A DNA stretch of 64,000 nt, taken from assembly GCF_000518265.1 (NCBI RefSeq), contig NZ_JADG01000004.1, positions 868,001 through 932,000 of the forward strand, given 5' to 3'. The position numbers and the translations under genes are program-made. Below, piece after piece: positions 35,093 to 43,179 of this stretch. The notes under the pieces were generated by a model. The model ran no database searches. It saw nothing but the letters and a program-made list of their open reading frames with translations, and was not told the DNA's origin. Position 1 is the stretch's first letter. Every line of letters starts with the position of its first letter. The stretch is from Actinomadura oligospora ATCC 43269. Its GTDB lineage: Bacteria > Actinomycetota > Actinomycetes > Streptosporangiales > Streptosporangiaceae.

Positions 35093-35764
35093 TCAGTCGG
35101 CGATCCAGGCGATGGCGGTCATGGTGCCGGGCGGGACCTCGGTGAAACCGCCGTCGCGGACGGCCACGGTGGCACGGTCCACGCACTCGTTCCAGAGGAC
35201 GTCCCGTGCCAGATGCACGCGCAGGCCGTTCTCCAGCCAGCGCTCACGGGCGCGCGCGTCCGCCTGCCGGAACAGCAGGTGGGCGGCGTGCCCGCACTGG
35301 GCCGCCGCTTTGCCGGTGGTCATCGTGAAGCCCGGGTTCAGCGCGACCTCGGCGTGCGGGCCGTCCGGCGGCGGGAGGGGCTTCTCGGCGAACGGCAGAT
35401 CCAGCCCGGCCACCTGGAGTTTGGTGATCTGCGGCGGGACCTCGTCCATCGGGCCGGGCGGGAACGCCCGCACCTCCGCGCCATAAGCCTCGGCCGTGAC
35501 GCCCGGCAGCTCCTGAACCTCAGGCCAGCGCACCCCGCGCGCACGCCGGGCCACCTTGCGGATGCGCCGCGACTCCCAGCCGTGAACGGCCGCGTGCCAC
35601 TCGCCCTCGGGCTCCTGCGCGCGCGGATCGGCGAGCAGGCGCACCACAGCGGTCGCGGCAGCCGCGCAGACGGCGTCATGGGTCGGTGGATCGGCCTTCT
35701 CCACGCGGACCACCAGTTGCATCGCCCAGGGCGGATCGTCAAGCGGGTCGTAGTCGGGTCGCAC
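35093..35764 (-). CDS. Pth2-like peptidyl-tRNA hydrolase family protein
   Basis: A 223-residue protein. The amino part (MQLVVRVEKADPPTHDAVCA) and the carboxy part (NPGFTMTTGKAAAQCGHAAHLL, then TEVPPGTMTAIAWIAD) match the actinobacterial proteins assigned to the peptidyl-tRNA hydrolase PTH2 family. The GKAAAQCGHA block is the family's active-site helix. The middle section is longer than in archaeal Pth2. The GTG at 35764 follows an AATACT hexamer by six bases, hinting at another leaderless transcript. Its activity on peptidyl-tRNA is not proven for this branch. Confidence 0.75.
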   Translation of the reverse strand: MRPDYDPLDDPPWAMQLVVRVEKADPPTHDAVCAAAATAVVRLLADPRAQEPEGEWHAAVHGWESRRIRKVARRARGVRWPEVQELPGVTAEAYGAEVRAFPPGPMDEVPPQITKLQVAGLDLPFAEKPLPPPDGPHAEVALNPGFTMTTGKAAAQCGHAAHLLFRQADARARERWLENGLRVHLARDVLWNECVDRATVAVRDGGFTEVPPGTMTAIAWIAD

Positions 35765-35921
35765 GCCTGGAGTATTCCAGTTCCAATCTCCTGCCCCTGA
35801 CGCGACTTCACCTCCACGCATCGGGGTACGGCACACATATCGCTTCGGCGTCGCAGGGGACGCGGCGCGCGGGAGCGGCCGGAGAGGGAGCCGAGCGGCG
35901 CGAGGCGGGTCGGAGGTCGCC

Positions 35922-36965
35922 GTGGCCAGTGGAACCTGGAACGAGTCCATTCCGGGGATCGGGACGTTCTTCGTGGGGATCGACATCGCGCCCGGCCGCT
36001 ACCGGTGCGACGACGGCAAGGGCGGCTGGTGGGTCCGCTTCACCGGGCCGGGCGGCGGCGACCCCGTGGGTTCGTGGCCGCTTCCCGCCGGTCCGACCGA
36101 GATCGAGATCCCCGCGACCGACTTCGCCTTCGAGACCCATGTGCGCACGTACTGGCGGCGCGTCGCGGACGCGGCGTCCGGGTCGTCCTCGGGGGCCGCC
36201 GAGCTCCGTCCGGTGACCGACCCGACGCTGCGCGCCGACCTCGACCCGCTCGTCCGGCGGCGTCGCCCGCTCGTGGTCCTCGCGCCGTTCTCGGTGCTGG
36301 GCGCCGGGTTCGCCGGTCTGCCGGTGTTCGGGTCGGTGTGGCTCCTGGGCATGACGATGCTCGCCGCGCTGGTCGCGATCGGCGCGCCGACGGTCTTCCT
36401 CGACCTGACGCGCGCGCACGAGCTGGAAAAGCGTCGCGACCGCTACGTCGTCCCGGACGACCTGGACGCTGAGGCCCGCACCCTGCTCGCACGCGCGCAG
36501 ACGGCGGTGGACACCGTCCGCGAGAGCGAGGTCAACCAGGAGGGCCTGCTCGAAAGCGCCGAGAACGCGGTGATCCTGCCGCGCGAGGAGTGGGAGATCG
36601 CGCACGCCCTGGCCCGCCAGTCGCGCCTGCGCGAGGACGGGACGGATCCGGGCGACGAGCTCCCCGAGGTGGAGGCGGCGCTGCGTCCGCTGCGCGAGAA
36701 GCTGGACCGCTCGGTGACCGCCGTGACCCGCCGCATCGAGGCGCTGGAGCGGTACGCCGAACACGTCCGCGCCGCCGACGAGGCCCTCCTCGCCCAACGC
36801 CGCGTGGACGACATCACCGGGCGCGCGCACGAGTACGACGAACTGGTCGCCGACACCGTCCGGGACGACATGGCGCTCCCCGAGATCGAGCGCCTGACCG
36901 AGCGCAGCGACGACCTCCTGACCGTCCTCCGCGCGCGCCTGAAGGACTCCGCCCCGGACGACTGA
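35922..36965 (+). CDS. Membrane-anchored protein with long coiled-coil tail
   Basis: A 347-residue protein. Residues 1-90 form a beta-rich domain (ESIPGIGTFFVGIDIAPGRY, RCDDGKGGWWVRFTGPG) that resembles small actinobacterial extracellular beta domains. Two adjacent membrane segments follow (LVVLAPFSVLGAGFAGLPVF, GSVWLLGMTMLAALVAIGAP). The rest is a charged helical region (RREYVVPDDLDAE-type to the end) likely forming a coiled coil. The GTG start is preceded by GGAGG. The gene lies just before the TetR regulator but 274 bases apart, so a shared transcript is uncertain. Function unknown. Confidence 0.7.
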   Translation: MASGTWNESIPGIGTFFVGIDIAPGRYRCDDGKGGWWVRFTGPGGGDPVGSWPLPAGPTEIEIPATDFAFETHVRTYWRRVADAASGSSSGAAELRPVTDPTLRADLDPLVRRRRPLVVLAPFSVLGAGFAGLPVFGSVWLLGMTMLAALVAIGAPTVFLDLTRAHELEKRRDRYVVPDDLDAEARTLLARAQTAVDTVRESEVNQEGLLESAENAVILPREEWEIAHALARQSRLREDGTDPGDELPEVEAALRPLREKLDRSVTAVTRRIEALERYAEHVRAADEALLAQRRVDDITGRAHEYDELVADTVRDDMALPEIERLTERSDDLLTVLRARLKDSAPDD

Positions 36966-37112
36966 CCGTCCGTCCCGCAGGGCCGCCGTTCCGGTGGACG
37001 GACGCGCCCTTGCGGGGTGTCGGCGGCGGCGGTCCCAGGTGTGGGCGATCATGCCCCGGAGATCCGGCACGCTGGTTTGGGACAGGCCGTCCGGGGAGGG
37101 CCGCGGTTCCCG

Positions 37113-37124
37113 TGATCAAGGGCG
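37113..37124. promoter_or_regulatory. TGATCAAGGGCG motif in the TetR upstream region
   Basis: An exact 12-base match to 48964-48975, which lies upstream of the lipoprotein gene, and a close relative of 20854-20868 upstream of the WD40 gene. Three intergenic copies suggest a shared regulatory element. The protein binding it is unknown. Confidence 0.35.
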
Positions 37125-37154
37125 TGGTGGGCCTCGCCACCTGCGCGGAGGGGA

Positions 37155-37239
37155 CGAAACAAGCGCTAGATCCGCACCTCCGCGAGGGGTCCGCGGCGGA
37201 TTTGAGCAAGCGGTTGGGCGGACGCGGCATAATAGGAGC
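37155..37239 (+). promoter_or_regulatory. Autoregulatory operator pair and leaderless promoter of the KstR2-like gene
   Basis: Two operator-like sites lie here: CGAAACAAGCGCTAGA at 37155-37170 (12 of 16 matches to the consensus) and TTGAGCAAGCGGTTGG at 37202-37217 (12 of 16). A CATAAT -10 box at 37228-37233 is six bases before the GTG start codon at 37240. The AGGAG between them leaves only one base to the GTG and cannot serve as a ribosome-binding site, so a leaderless message is the better reading. The second operator fills the promoter spacer. Confidence 0.7.
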
Positions 37240-37905
37240 GTGACGACCACGAGCACTAATTCCGGACGACCGAAATCAGGCAGCGGGGAGCCCGCCGCCC
37301 GACGGCGCGGCAGGGGCTCGTCGGCAGCCGCGTCGGAGCGCCGCGAGCACCTGGTGAGGCTCGCCGCCGAGCTGTTCGCCGAGAAGGGCTTCCAGGCCAC
37401 GACGGTCCGCAACATCGCCGACGAGGCGGGCATCCTGTCCGGCAGTCTCTACCACCACTTCGACTCCAAGGAGTCGATCGTGGACGAGATCCTGTCCGGG
37501 TTCTTCGAAGAGATCATGACCCGGTACCGCGAGGTCATCGACCGCGGCGAGGACCCGCGGACCACCATCGCGGGCCTGGTCCGCATCGCGTTCGGCACCC
37601 TGGAGCCGCACCGCGCCGCGATCACGGTCATGCAGAACGACTGGAACTACCTCAAGGGGATGGAGCGGTTCGCCTACCTCACCAAGTCCGAGGACGAGGT
37701 GGAGAAGATGTGGGTGGACACCATCAAGGCCGGTCAGGAGGAGGAGCTGTTCCGCTCCGACGTCGACCCCAAGCTGACCTACCGGATGATCCGCGACACC
37801 GTCTGGGTCGCGGTCCGCTGGTTCAAGCCGGGCGGACGCCTCGACGCGCAGGGCCTCGCCGACCACTACCTGAAGGTCATGTTCGACGGGATCAACACGC
37901 ACTGA
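37240..37905 (+). CDS. TetR-family regulator resembling KstR2
   Basis: A 221-residue TetR repressor. After a disordered basic amino terminus of 32 residues, the helix-turn-helix reads ATTVRNIADEAGILSGSLYH (about residues 53-72) followed by HFDSKESIVDEIL. The ligand domain has the phrase EKMWVDTIKAGQEEELFRSD and the end MIRDTVWVAVRWFKPGG. This arrangement (ILSGSLYHHF, MWVD, RDTxWVxVRWxxPGG) closely matches mycobacterial KstR2 as I remember it; KstR2 binds a HIP-CoA-type ligand and controls sterol ring C/D genes. Two operator-like sites in its own promoter suggest autoregulation. I infer it is the repressor of the palindrome set in this window. Confidence 0.8.
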   Translation: MTTTSTNSGRPKSGSGEPAARRRGRGSSAAASERREHLVRLAAELFAEKGFQATTVRNIADEAGILSGSLYHHFDSKESIVDEILSGFFEEIMTRYREVIDRGEDPRTTIAGLVRIAFGTLEPHRAAITVMQNDWNYLKGMERFAYLTKSEDEVEKMWVDTIKAGQEEELFRSDVDPKLTYRMIRDTVWVAVRWFKPGGRLDAQGLADHYLKVMFDGINTH

Positions 37906-37921
37906 CGGCCCGTTCCCCACG

Positions 37922-37962
37922 AGCCCGCTCCTGACGCCGTCGCGCCGGGGCGGGCTTTCGTT
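37922..37962. terminator. Convergent terminator between TetR and GH5 genes
   Basis: AGCCCGC (37922-37928) pairs with GCGGGCT (37950-37956), followed by TTCGTT. An internal GC-rich stretch extends the stem. It lies between the stop of the TetR gene and the stop of the minus-strand GH5 gene. Confidence 0.75.
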
Positions 37963-37985
37963 CCCGCTGAGTTCTCCCCCGGCCG

Positions 37986-40448
37986 TCAGTCGATGTCGAG
38001 GCTGTAGCGGCCGGTGGCGCATGCCTTGACCCGCCAGGCGCCCGGGACGCGGCGTCCGGAGACGCCTTCGACGTTCTTCCCGCGCGAGACGAGGACCGGG
38101 CGGGCCGCAAGGCCGGGAAGCCAGATGTCCAGGGTGCAGTCGCCGCCGGAGGCCGTGCCCTCCAGGTGGATCCCTCCCGTGCTCGTGTGGGTGAGCTTCG
38201 TCAGGCGTCCCGGGGCTGCGCGGGGGTAGGCGCGGGACAGGGTCGCGACGGTGACGGCGTCGCGAGGCAGGTCCTTGCCGGTGGCGCAGTCCACCTTGTT
38301 GAGGGCGTTGCCGACGGGTTCGGGGCCGTTCTGGGGGTCGCCGCACGCCTGTTTCCACACCCAGAACGCGCCGCCGACGCGGTGACGGTCCTCCTGGGCG
38401 GCGTAGCGGCGAACCTTGTCATGGATGGTCCGCTCCGATCCCCAGTAGCCCCATTCGCCGCTCCAGACCGGGACGTCCCGGGCGATGCGGGACGCGAGGG
38501 TGAAGCCGTGCTCGACCGTCGTGATGGGCGGCAGGCCCAGCGACGCGTCCATGGTGATCGACTCGGCGTAGAGGTGCGGGGCGAACACCAGGTCAGGGTC
38601 GTCCTCGTAGGAGCCGCGCGGCATCGGGTCGAAGCCGGTGCCCGACCAGAAGATGCTCGGCTCGGCGAAGAACAGGTGCGGGCGGGCCTCGGCGGAACGG
38701 ATCCGCTTGAGGACGCGGTCGTAGAAGCGGCCGAGCAGCAGGGTCGAGGTGACCGGGGCCTGCTCGCCGAAGCCCGGCTCGTTGAGCGGGTCGAACCCGG
38801 CGATGGACGGGTCGTCGCCGTAGCGGGCGGCGAGCATGCCCCAGGCGTCCACGAGGCGGCTCTGGACGCCGTCGCGGTCGTAGTAGAAGTTCGTGAACGC
38901 GCGGTCGCCCGCCGGGGAGATGTCGCGGCCGGTGAACTGGCAGCGGGGCGCGCCGTCCGCGCGGGTCGCCCAGGCCGGCGCTCCGTCGTAGCCGTCCATG
39001 CGCGAGGTCCCGGCGGGGCAGGACGTGCCGCGCGGGGTCGGCTCGTTGCTCCACCCGTCCTGGTGCATGTCGAGGACGGTGTACATGCCGTTCGCGCGCG
39101 CCCAGGCGACGGCCTGGTCGATCCGTCCCAGGTAGGACGGGTCGTACCGGCCGGGCGACGGCTCGATCGCCGACCAGGACACGCCGAGCCGGACGACGTC
39201 GAACCCGAGCTCCGCCATCTGCCGGAAGTCGTCCTCGCCGAGCGGACGCGTCACCGGGAAGCCGGGGCGTCCCGCGTAGAAGTCGACGAGCTGGTTGACG
39301 TTGACGCCGCGGAGCAGCACCTGACGTCCCGCCGCGTCCACGATCCTCGGGTGGTCGCCCCGGACGGCGCGCAGGGGCGACAGCCCGTCTCCCGCATTGC
39401 CGGACGACATGGCGGACGCTCCGGAATTCCGGCTTCCCGATGTCACGACGACGGCCGCCACGGCGACGACGCCCGTGAGCGCGACGGCGAGCGTGCCCGG
39501 CAACGCGCGTCCGACCCGGACGGCACGTGGGACGGGGACGCTGAGGGCCAGGCCGGCCGTCCAGCCGAGCATCAGGCCGAGGGAGACGCCCTCGCAGACC
39601 CGGACGTACAGGGAGACCGGGATCTGGAGCAGGCTTCCGAAGCCGTCCTCGAAGACGAGCGCGACGGCCTGCACGGCGCCGAGGGCCGCGCCCGCCCACA
39701 GGGCCGCGATCCAGCCGCCCAGGAAGGTCGCGGCGACGCCGTGGGAGCGGCGGGCGGACGTCCGCAGCGTCCGCGCGAGCGCGAGGAACAGGACGCCCAG
39801 TCCGGCGGCGAAGGCGGGCGGGGCCGCGTCCGGCGACAGCGACGGCACCCATCCCGGCAGGTCGCGCGACCAGTGGGAGGAGATCCATGGCCCGCTGACG
39901 GCCGCCAGGAGCGTCACCGTCCCCGCGACCTTCCAGACGTTCCGGGTTCCGGGGTCGGCTTCCCCGGGCTCCTCGGGACCCTGCGGCGGGCGGCCGAGGA
40001 GTTGCGCCGTCAAGGCTGGGAGCAGGGCGTAGAGCGCGGCCTTCGGGACGGTGTAGGACGTCGACCAGGCGAGGTCGGCGGGGCCGAACATCGGGAACGT
40101 CGCCACGGCGACCGTCGCGAACTTGGCCGCCAGGACGACGAGGACGGTCCCGGACCAGACCGTGGCGAAGCGCCTGCGCGGGAGGCGGCCGAACACGTGG
40201 GTGACCCAGGCCGTCCCCGCGAGAGCGAGCGGCAGGTACACCGCCAGGGGCGCGAGCTGCCAGCGCGTCCGGGGCGCCAGATCGCCGGGGAGGCCGTAGA
40301 GCGCGAAGAACCCGACGGGGTCGAGGAGCGCGCTGAGGACCGCCGCCACCGCGAGGACCCCGGTGGTCAGGAAAGGAAGCCGACGCGACGCCAACACGCC
40401 CCCTGGATGTGCGCTGCGCCCTCGTGACGCAGGACACGGAAAATACAT
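37986..40448 (-). CDS. Membrane protein fused to GH5 glycosidase (endoglycoceramidase/cellulase-like)
   Basis: An 820-residue two-part protein. Residues of about 20-340 form an integral membrane domain with about eight helices of no recognised family. Residues of about 370-740 form a glycoside hydrolase family 5 barrel: LLRGVNVNQLVDFYAG, GFDVVRLGVSWSAIEPSPGR, DMHQDGWSNE, the acid/base Glu in DPLNEPGFG and the nucleophile Glu in VWSGEWGYWG. A short beta-rich end resembles endoglycoceramidase tails. The catalytic domain would face outward, tethered to the membrane. The start is uncertain: ATG at 40448, or GTG at 40397 beside a G-run. An inverted repeat lies at the upstream edge. Confidence 0.85.
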   Translation of the reverse strand: MYFPCPASRGRSAHPGGVLASRRLPFLTTGVLAVAAVLSALLDPVGFFALYGLPGDLAPRTRWQLAPLAVYLPLALAGTAWVTHVFGRLPRRRFATVWSGTVLVVLAAKFATVAVATFPMFGPADLAWSTSYTVPKAALYALLPALTAQLLGRPPQGPEEPGEADPGTRNVWKVAGTVTLLAAVSGPWISSHWSRDLPGWVPSLSPDAAPPAFAAGLGVLFLALARTLRTSARRSHGVAATFLGGWIAALWAGAALGAVQAVALVFEDGFGSLLQIPVSLYVRVCEGVSLGLMLGWTAGLALSVPVPRAVRVGRALPGTLAVALTGVVAVAAVVVTSGSRNSGASAMSSGNAGDGLSPLRAVRGDHPRIVDAAGRQVLLRGVNVNQLVDFYAGRPGFPVTRPLGEDDFRQMAELGFDVVRLGVSWSAIEPSPGRYDPSYLGRIDQAVAWARANGMYTVLDMHQDGWSNEPTPRGTSCPAGTSRMDGYDGAPAWATRADGAPRCQFTGRDISPAGDRAFTNFYYDRDGVQSRLVDAWGMLAARYGDDPSIAGFDPLNEPGFGEQAPVTSTLLLGRFYDRVLKRIRSAEARPHLFFAEPSIFWSGTGFDPMPRGSYEDDPDLVFAPHLYAESITMDASLGLPPITTVEHGFTLASRIARDVPVWSGEWGYWGSERTIHDKVRRYAAQEDRHRVGGAFWVWKQACGDPQNGPEPVGNALNKVDCATGKDLPRDAVTVATLSRAYPRAAPGRLTKLTHTSTGGIHLEGTASGGDCTLDIWLPGLAARPVLVSRGKNVEGVSGRRVPGAWRVKACATGRYSLDID

Positions 40449-40463
40449 GAGAGTTGCTCATGT
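40445..40463. promoter_or_regulatory. Perfect inverted repeat upstream of the GH5 gene
   Basis: ACATGAG-N5-CTCATGT, seven-base perfect arms with a five-base centre, overlapping the first possible ATG of the GH5 gene. If translation begins at the downstream GTG (40397), this is a clean operator 48 bases upstream. The binding protein is unknown; it does not match the usual actinomycete cellulose repressor site. Confidence 0.5.
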
Positions 40464-40626
40464 TTGCTAGAGGTGTTCGCGTCCTGCCGCAACCGCCGCG
40501 CCGGGGCCGTCCGGAGCCATACCCTCAAGGGGCCCCGGTGCTTTTCGTCACACCTTGCCAAGTTAGGGTCACAACCGAAGCAACGGGGTTGTTGAGGACG
40601 ATGAGACATTCGGGGGGGAGGGCGGC

Positions 40627-40860
40627 ATGACGGGACCACCGGGGAACAGAGCCGGGCGGGAGGAACCGCCCCCCGCCGAGCTGCGCGAGGCGATGGCACG
40701 GGGACTGCAGGAGCAGTTCCCGGGCGTCCGGGTCTGGTACGGCCAGGCGACCGGGTCCTGGTGGGCGATGGTGCCCCTGCGCTCCGGGCCGCGCCTGGTC
40801 GAGGCCGACACCTTCCAGCAGCTGCGGGACGCCATCATGAGCGCCCGGTCAAGGGGCTGA
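40627..40860 (+). CDS. Small conserved actinomycete protein, unknown function
   Basis: A 77-residue protein: a charged amino half (AGREEPPPAELREAMARGLQ) and the block FPGVRVWYGQATGSWWAMVP, then FQQLRDAIMSARSRG. It resembles a widespread family of small actinomycete proteins of unknown role. The ribosome-binding site GGGAGG is strong, and the gene ends before a long hairpin, so it is probably expressed alone. It has a Trp-rich core analogous to the gene at 30041. Confidence 0.7.
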   Translation: MTGPPGNRAGREEPPPAELREAMARGLQEQFPGVRVWYGQATGSWWAMVPLRSGPRLVEADTFQQLRDAIMSARSRG

Positions 40861-40919
40861 AAGACACCACACGGACGGGCCTGTGCGCCGCGCAGACCCG
40901 ACGCCGTGGAGAACAACGG

Positions 40920-40953
40920 GACGCGCGCCCGCGAGAGACCGCGGGCGCGCGTC
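40920..40953. terminator. Strong convergent terminator
   Basis: Perfect 14-base arms (GACGCGCGCCCGCG and CGCGGGCGCGCGTC) around AGAGAC. It lies between the small plus-strand gene and the minus-strand MMPL transporter, whose stop is 20 bases further on. Confidence 0.9.
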
Positions 40954-40972
40954 GTCGTTTCCGTGCCACCTG

Positions 40973-43114
40973 TCATGAGTGCGTCGGCACCGGGGCGCGG
41001 TCGGGCTCCGGGCGGCGGCGGAGGAACCTCGGGACCCACCAGTTGGCCTCGCCGCACAGTTCCATCAGCGCCGGGACGAGCAGCATCCGGACGACCGTGG
41101 CGTCGATGAGGATCGCGACGCCCATGCCGAGGCCGACCTGCTTGACCGCGACGTCCGCGCCGAGCAGGACCGACAGGAAGACCATCACCATGATGGCTGC
41201 GGCGGCGGTGATGACCCGGGCGGTCCCGGCGAGGCCGCCGGCGACGGCCTGCCGGGTGGGCATGCCGAGCTCGTGGTTCTCGCGGACCCGGGAGACCAGG
41301 AAGACCTCGTAGTCCATGGACAGCCCGAACAGGATCGGGAACATGATCATCGGGACCCAGGTGGCGACCGGCATCGCCCCGGGGAACCCGAGCACCTCGC
41401 CCGCCCAGCCCCACTGGACGACGGCGGTGAGCACGCCGTAGGCGGCGGCGATCGACAACAGGTTCATCAGCGCGGCCTGCGCGGCGATGACGATCGAGCG
41501 GACGAGCGCGACGAGCAGCAGCAGCGACAGTCCGACGACGACCGCGACCAGCCAGGGCAGGCGCTTCTGGACGTTGTCGGCGAAGTCGATCGACGCCGCG
41601 TTCGGACCGCCGACGTACACCTTCCCGGCCAGCGCGGTCCCGCGCGTGGCGCCCGGCACGACCGTGTCGCGCAGGTGGTGGACGAGCTTCTGCGTCGCCT
41701 CGTCCTGGGCGCCGTTGTGCGGGTAGGCGATGGTCACCGAGGCGGTGCCGTCGGCGCTGGGACGCGGCGGCTGGACGCTCTCGACGCCCGGCGTGCTCCG
41801 GACGGCGTTCGCGACCCGGGACGCGTCGCCGCCCTCGGCGACGATCACGAGCGGGGCCTCGACGCCCGGGCCGAAGCCGCGCGCCACGATCTCGTGCGCC
41901 CCGTACGCGGAGTTGGCGTGCGGCTGCGTGGACGAGTCGGGCAGGCTGAGCCGCATCGACAGGGCCGGGACGGCGAGCGTGAGGAGCAGCCCGGTGGCGA
42001 TCAGCGCGGCCGGGAGGGGACGCCGCTGCACGACGCCCGCCCAGCGCTCGGCGAGGGGGCGTCCGGCGCGGCGGCCGAGGCCAGGGACGCGCAGCCGGTC
42101 GATGTGGCGGCCGGTGAAGCCGAGCAGCGCGGGCAGCAGGGTGACGGCGGTGAACATCGTCATCAGGACCGTCGTGGACGCGGCGACCGCGACCCCGGCG
42201 AGCAGCTTGTCGCCCATGACGAACAGTCCGAGCATCGCCACGACGACGGTCGACCCGGCGAACAGCACGGCGCGTCCGGCGGTGGACAGGGCGGTGACGG
42301 TCGCGGCCTCGGGGTCCTCGCCGTCGTGCAGGGCCTCGCGGTAGCGGGTGACGATGAACAGCGCGTAGTCGATGCCGACGCCGAGGCCGATGAGGGCGGC
42401 GACGATCGGGCTGAACGAGGGCGCGGGCAGCAGGTGGCCGATCAGCCCGATGAGCGCGAGCGCGGTGCCGATGCCGAACAGCGCGGTCACGATCGGCAGG
42501 CCCATGGCCAGGACGGATCCGAACGCGATCAGCAGGATGACCACGGCGGCGAGCACGCCGATGCCCTCCGACGGCCCGCCGCCGGGCGTCTCGGCGGCGG
42601 CGATCGAGCTGCCGCCGAGTTCGAGCCGGACGCCGTCCCTGGTGCCCCGGACGTCGGAGATCAGCTTGGTGACCTCGGCCGCGGGCATGTCGTTGGCCGT
42701 GAGGTTCAGCTGCGCGGTGGCGAACGCGATCCGCCCGTCGGACGAGATCCGGCCGGGTCCCTGGTAGGGCGACAGGACGCCGGTGACGTGCGGGGTCCGG
42801 GCGAGCCGCTGGAGCGCGGGCTCCACGCGGGCCCTGACGGCCGGGTCGCGGACGTCCCGGTCGGCCCGGATCGCGAGCGTGATGCTGTCGCCCTTGGCCT
42901 GCGGGAAGCGCGAGTCGAGGATCTTCTGCGCCTTCGCCGAGCCGGAGTCGCCGCCGCCGAAGGTGTTGGACGCCTTGGCCGCCATGGAGAACCCGAGCGC
43001 CATGACGGCGATCGCGCCGAGCACCCAGAGCACGACGGCGAGCCTGCGCCGCCGGTAACAGAGGCGGGCGAGGCGGGCGACCGCGCCGTCCGGGGAGATG
43101 GTCTTCGTGGTCAT
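40973..43114 (-). CDS. MMPL-family RND transporter
   Basis: A 713-residue transporter with about twelve membrane helices and two MMPL domains. The first half has AVVLWVLGAIAVMALGFSMA and the loop GLGVGIDYALFIVTRYREAL; the second has PILFGLSMDYEVFLVSRVRE. The D-Y pairs in these repeats are the proton-relay signature. MMPL proteins export lipids or small molecules, and actinomycete copies often accompany lipid or resistance functions. It lies 65 bases after a sensor kinase gene on the same strand, so the kinase may control it. The substrate cannot be inferred. Confidence 0.93.
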   Translation of the reverse strand: MTTKTISPDGAVARLARLCYRRRRLAVVLWVLGAIAVMALGFSMAAKASNTFGGGDSGSAKAQKILDSRFPQAKGDSITLAIRADRDVRDPAVRARVEPALQRLARTPHVTGVLSPYQGPGRISSDGRIAFATAQLNLTANDMPAAEVTKLISDVRGTRDGVRLELGGSSIAAAETPGGGPSEGIGVLAAVVILLIAFGSVLAMGLPIVTALFGIGTALALIGLIGHLLPAPSFSPIVAALIGLGVGIDYALFIVTRYREALHDGEDPEAATVTALSTAGRAVLFAGSTVVVAMLGLFVMGDKLLAGVAVAASTTVLMTMFTAVTLLPALLGFTGRHIDRLRVPGLGRRAGRPLAERWAGVVQRRPLPAALIATGLLLTLAVPALSMRLSLPDSSTQPHANSAYGAHEIVARGFGPGVEAPLVIVAEGGDASRVANAVRSTPGVESVQPPRPSADGTASVTIAYPHNGAQDEATQKLVHHLRDTVVPGATRGTALAGKVYVGGPNAASIDFADNVQKRLPWLVAVVVGLSLLLLVALVRSIVIAAQAALMNLLSIAAAYGVLTAVVQWGWAGEVLGFPGAMPVATWVPMIMFPILFGLSMDYEVFLVSRVRENHELGMPTRQAVAGGLAGTARVITAAAAIMVMVFLSVLLGADVAVKQVGLGMGVAILIDATVVRMLLVPALMELCGEANWWVPRFLRRRPEPDRAPVPTHS

Positions 43115-43179
43115 GGCGGGAGGTTCCCGCCGGGACCCGGTCCGGCGCGTCGGACGTGCGGAGACACTTGGCGGCGCGG

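Noticed and set aside
36994..37239. Upstream extension of the TetR reading frame
   Set aside because: The frame is open but non-conserved and crosses both operators and the -10 box; the GTG at 37240 is the better start.
38166..40427. Long plus-strand open frame opposite the GH5 gene
   Set aside because: High-GC third-position bias leaves the complementary frame free of stops; the translation has no domain and the GH5 frame has clear catalytic motifs.
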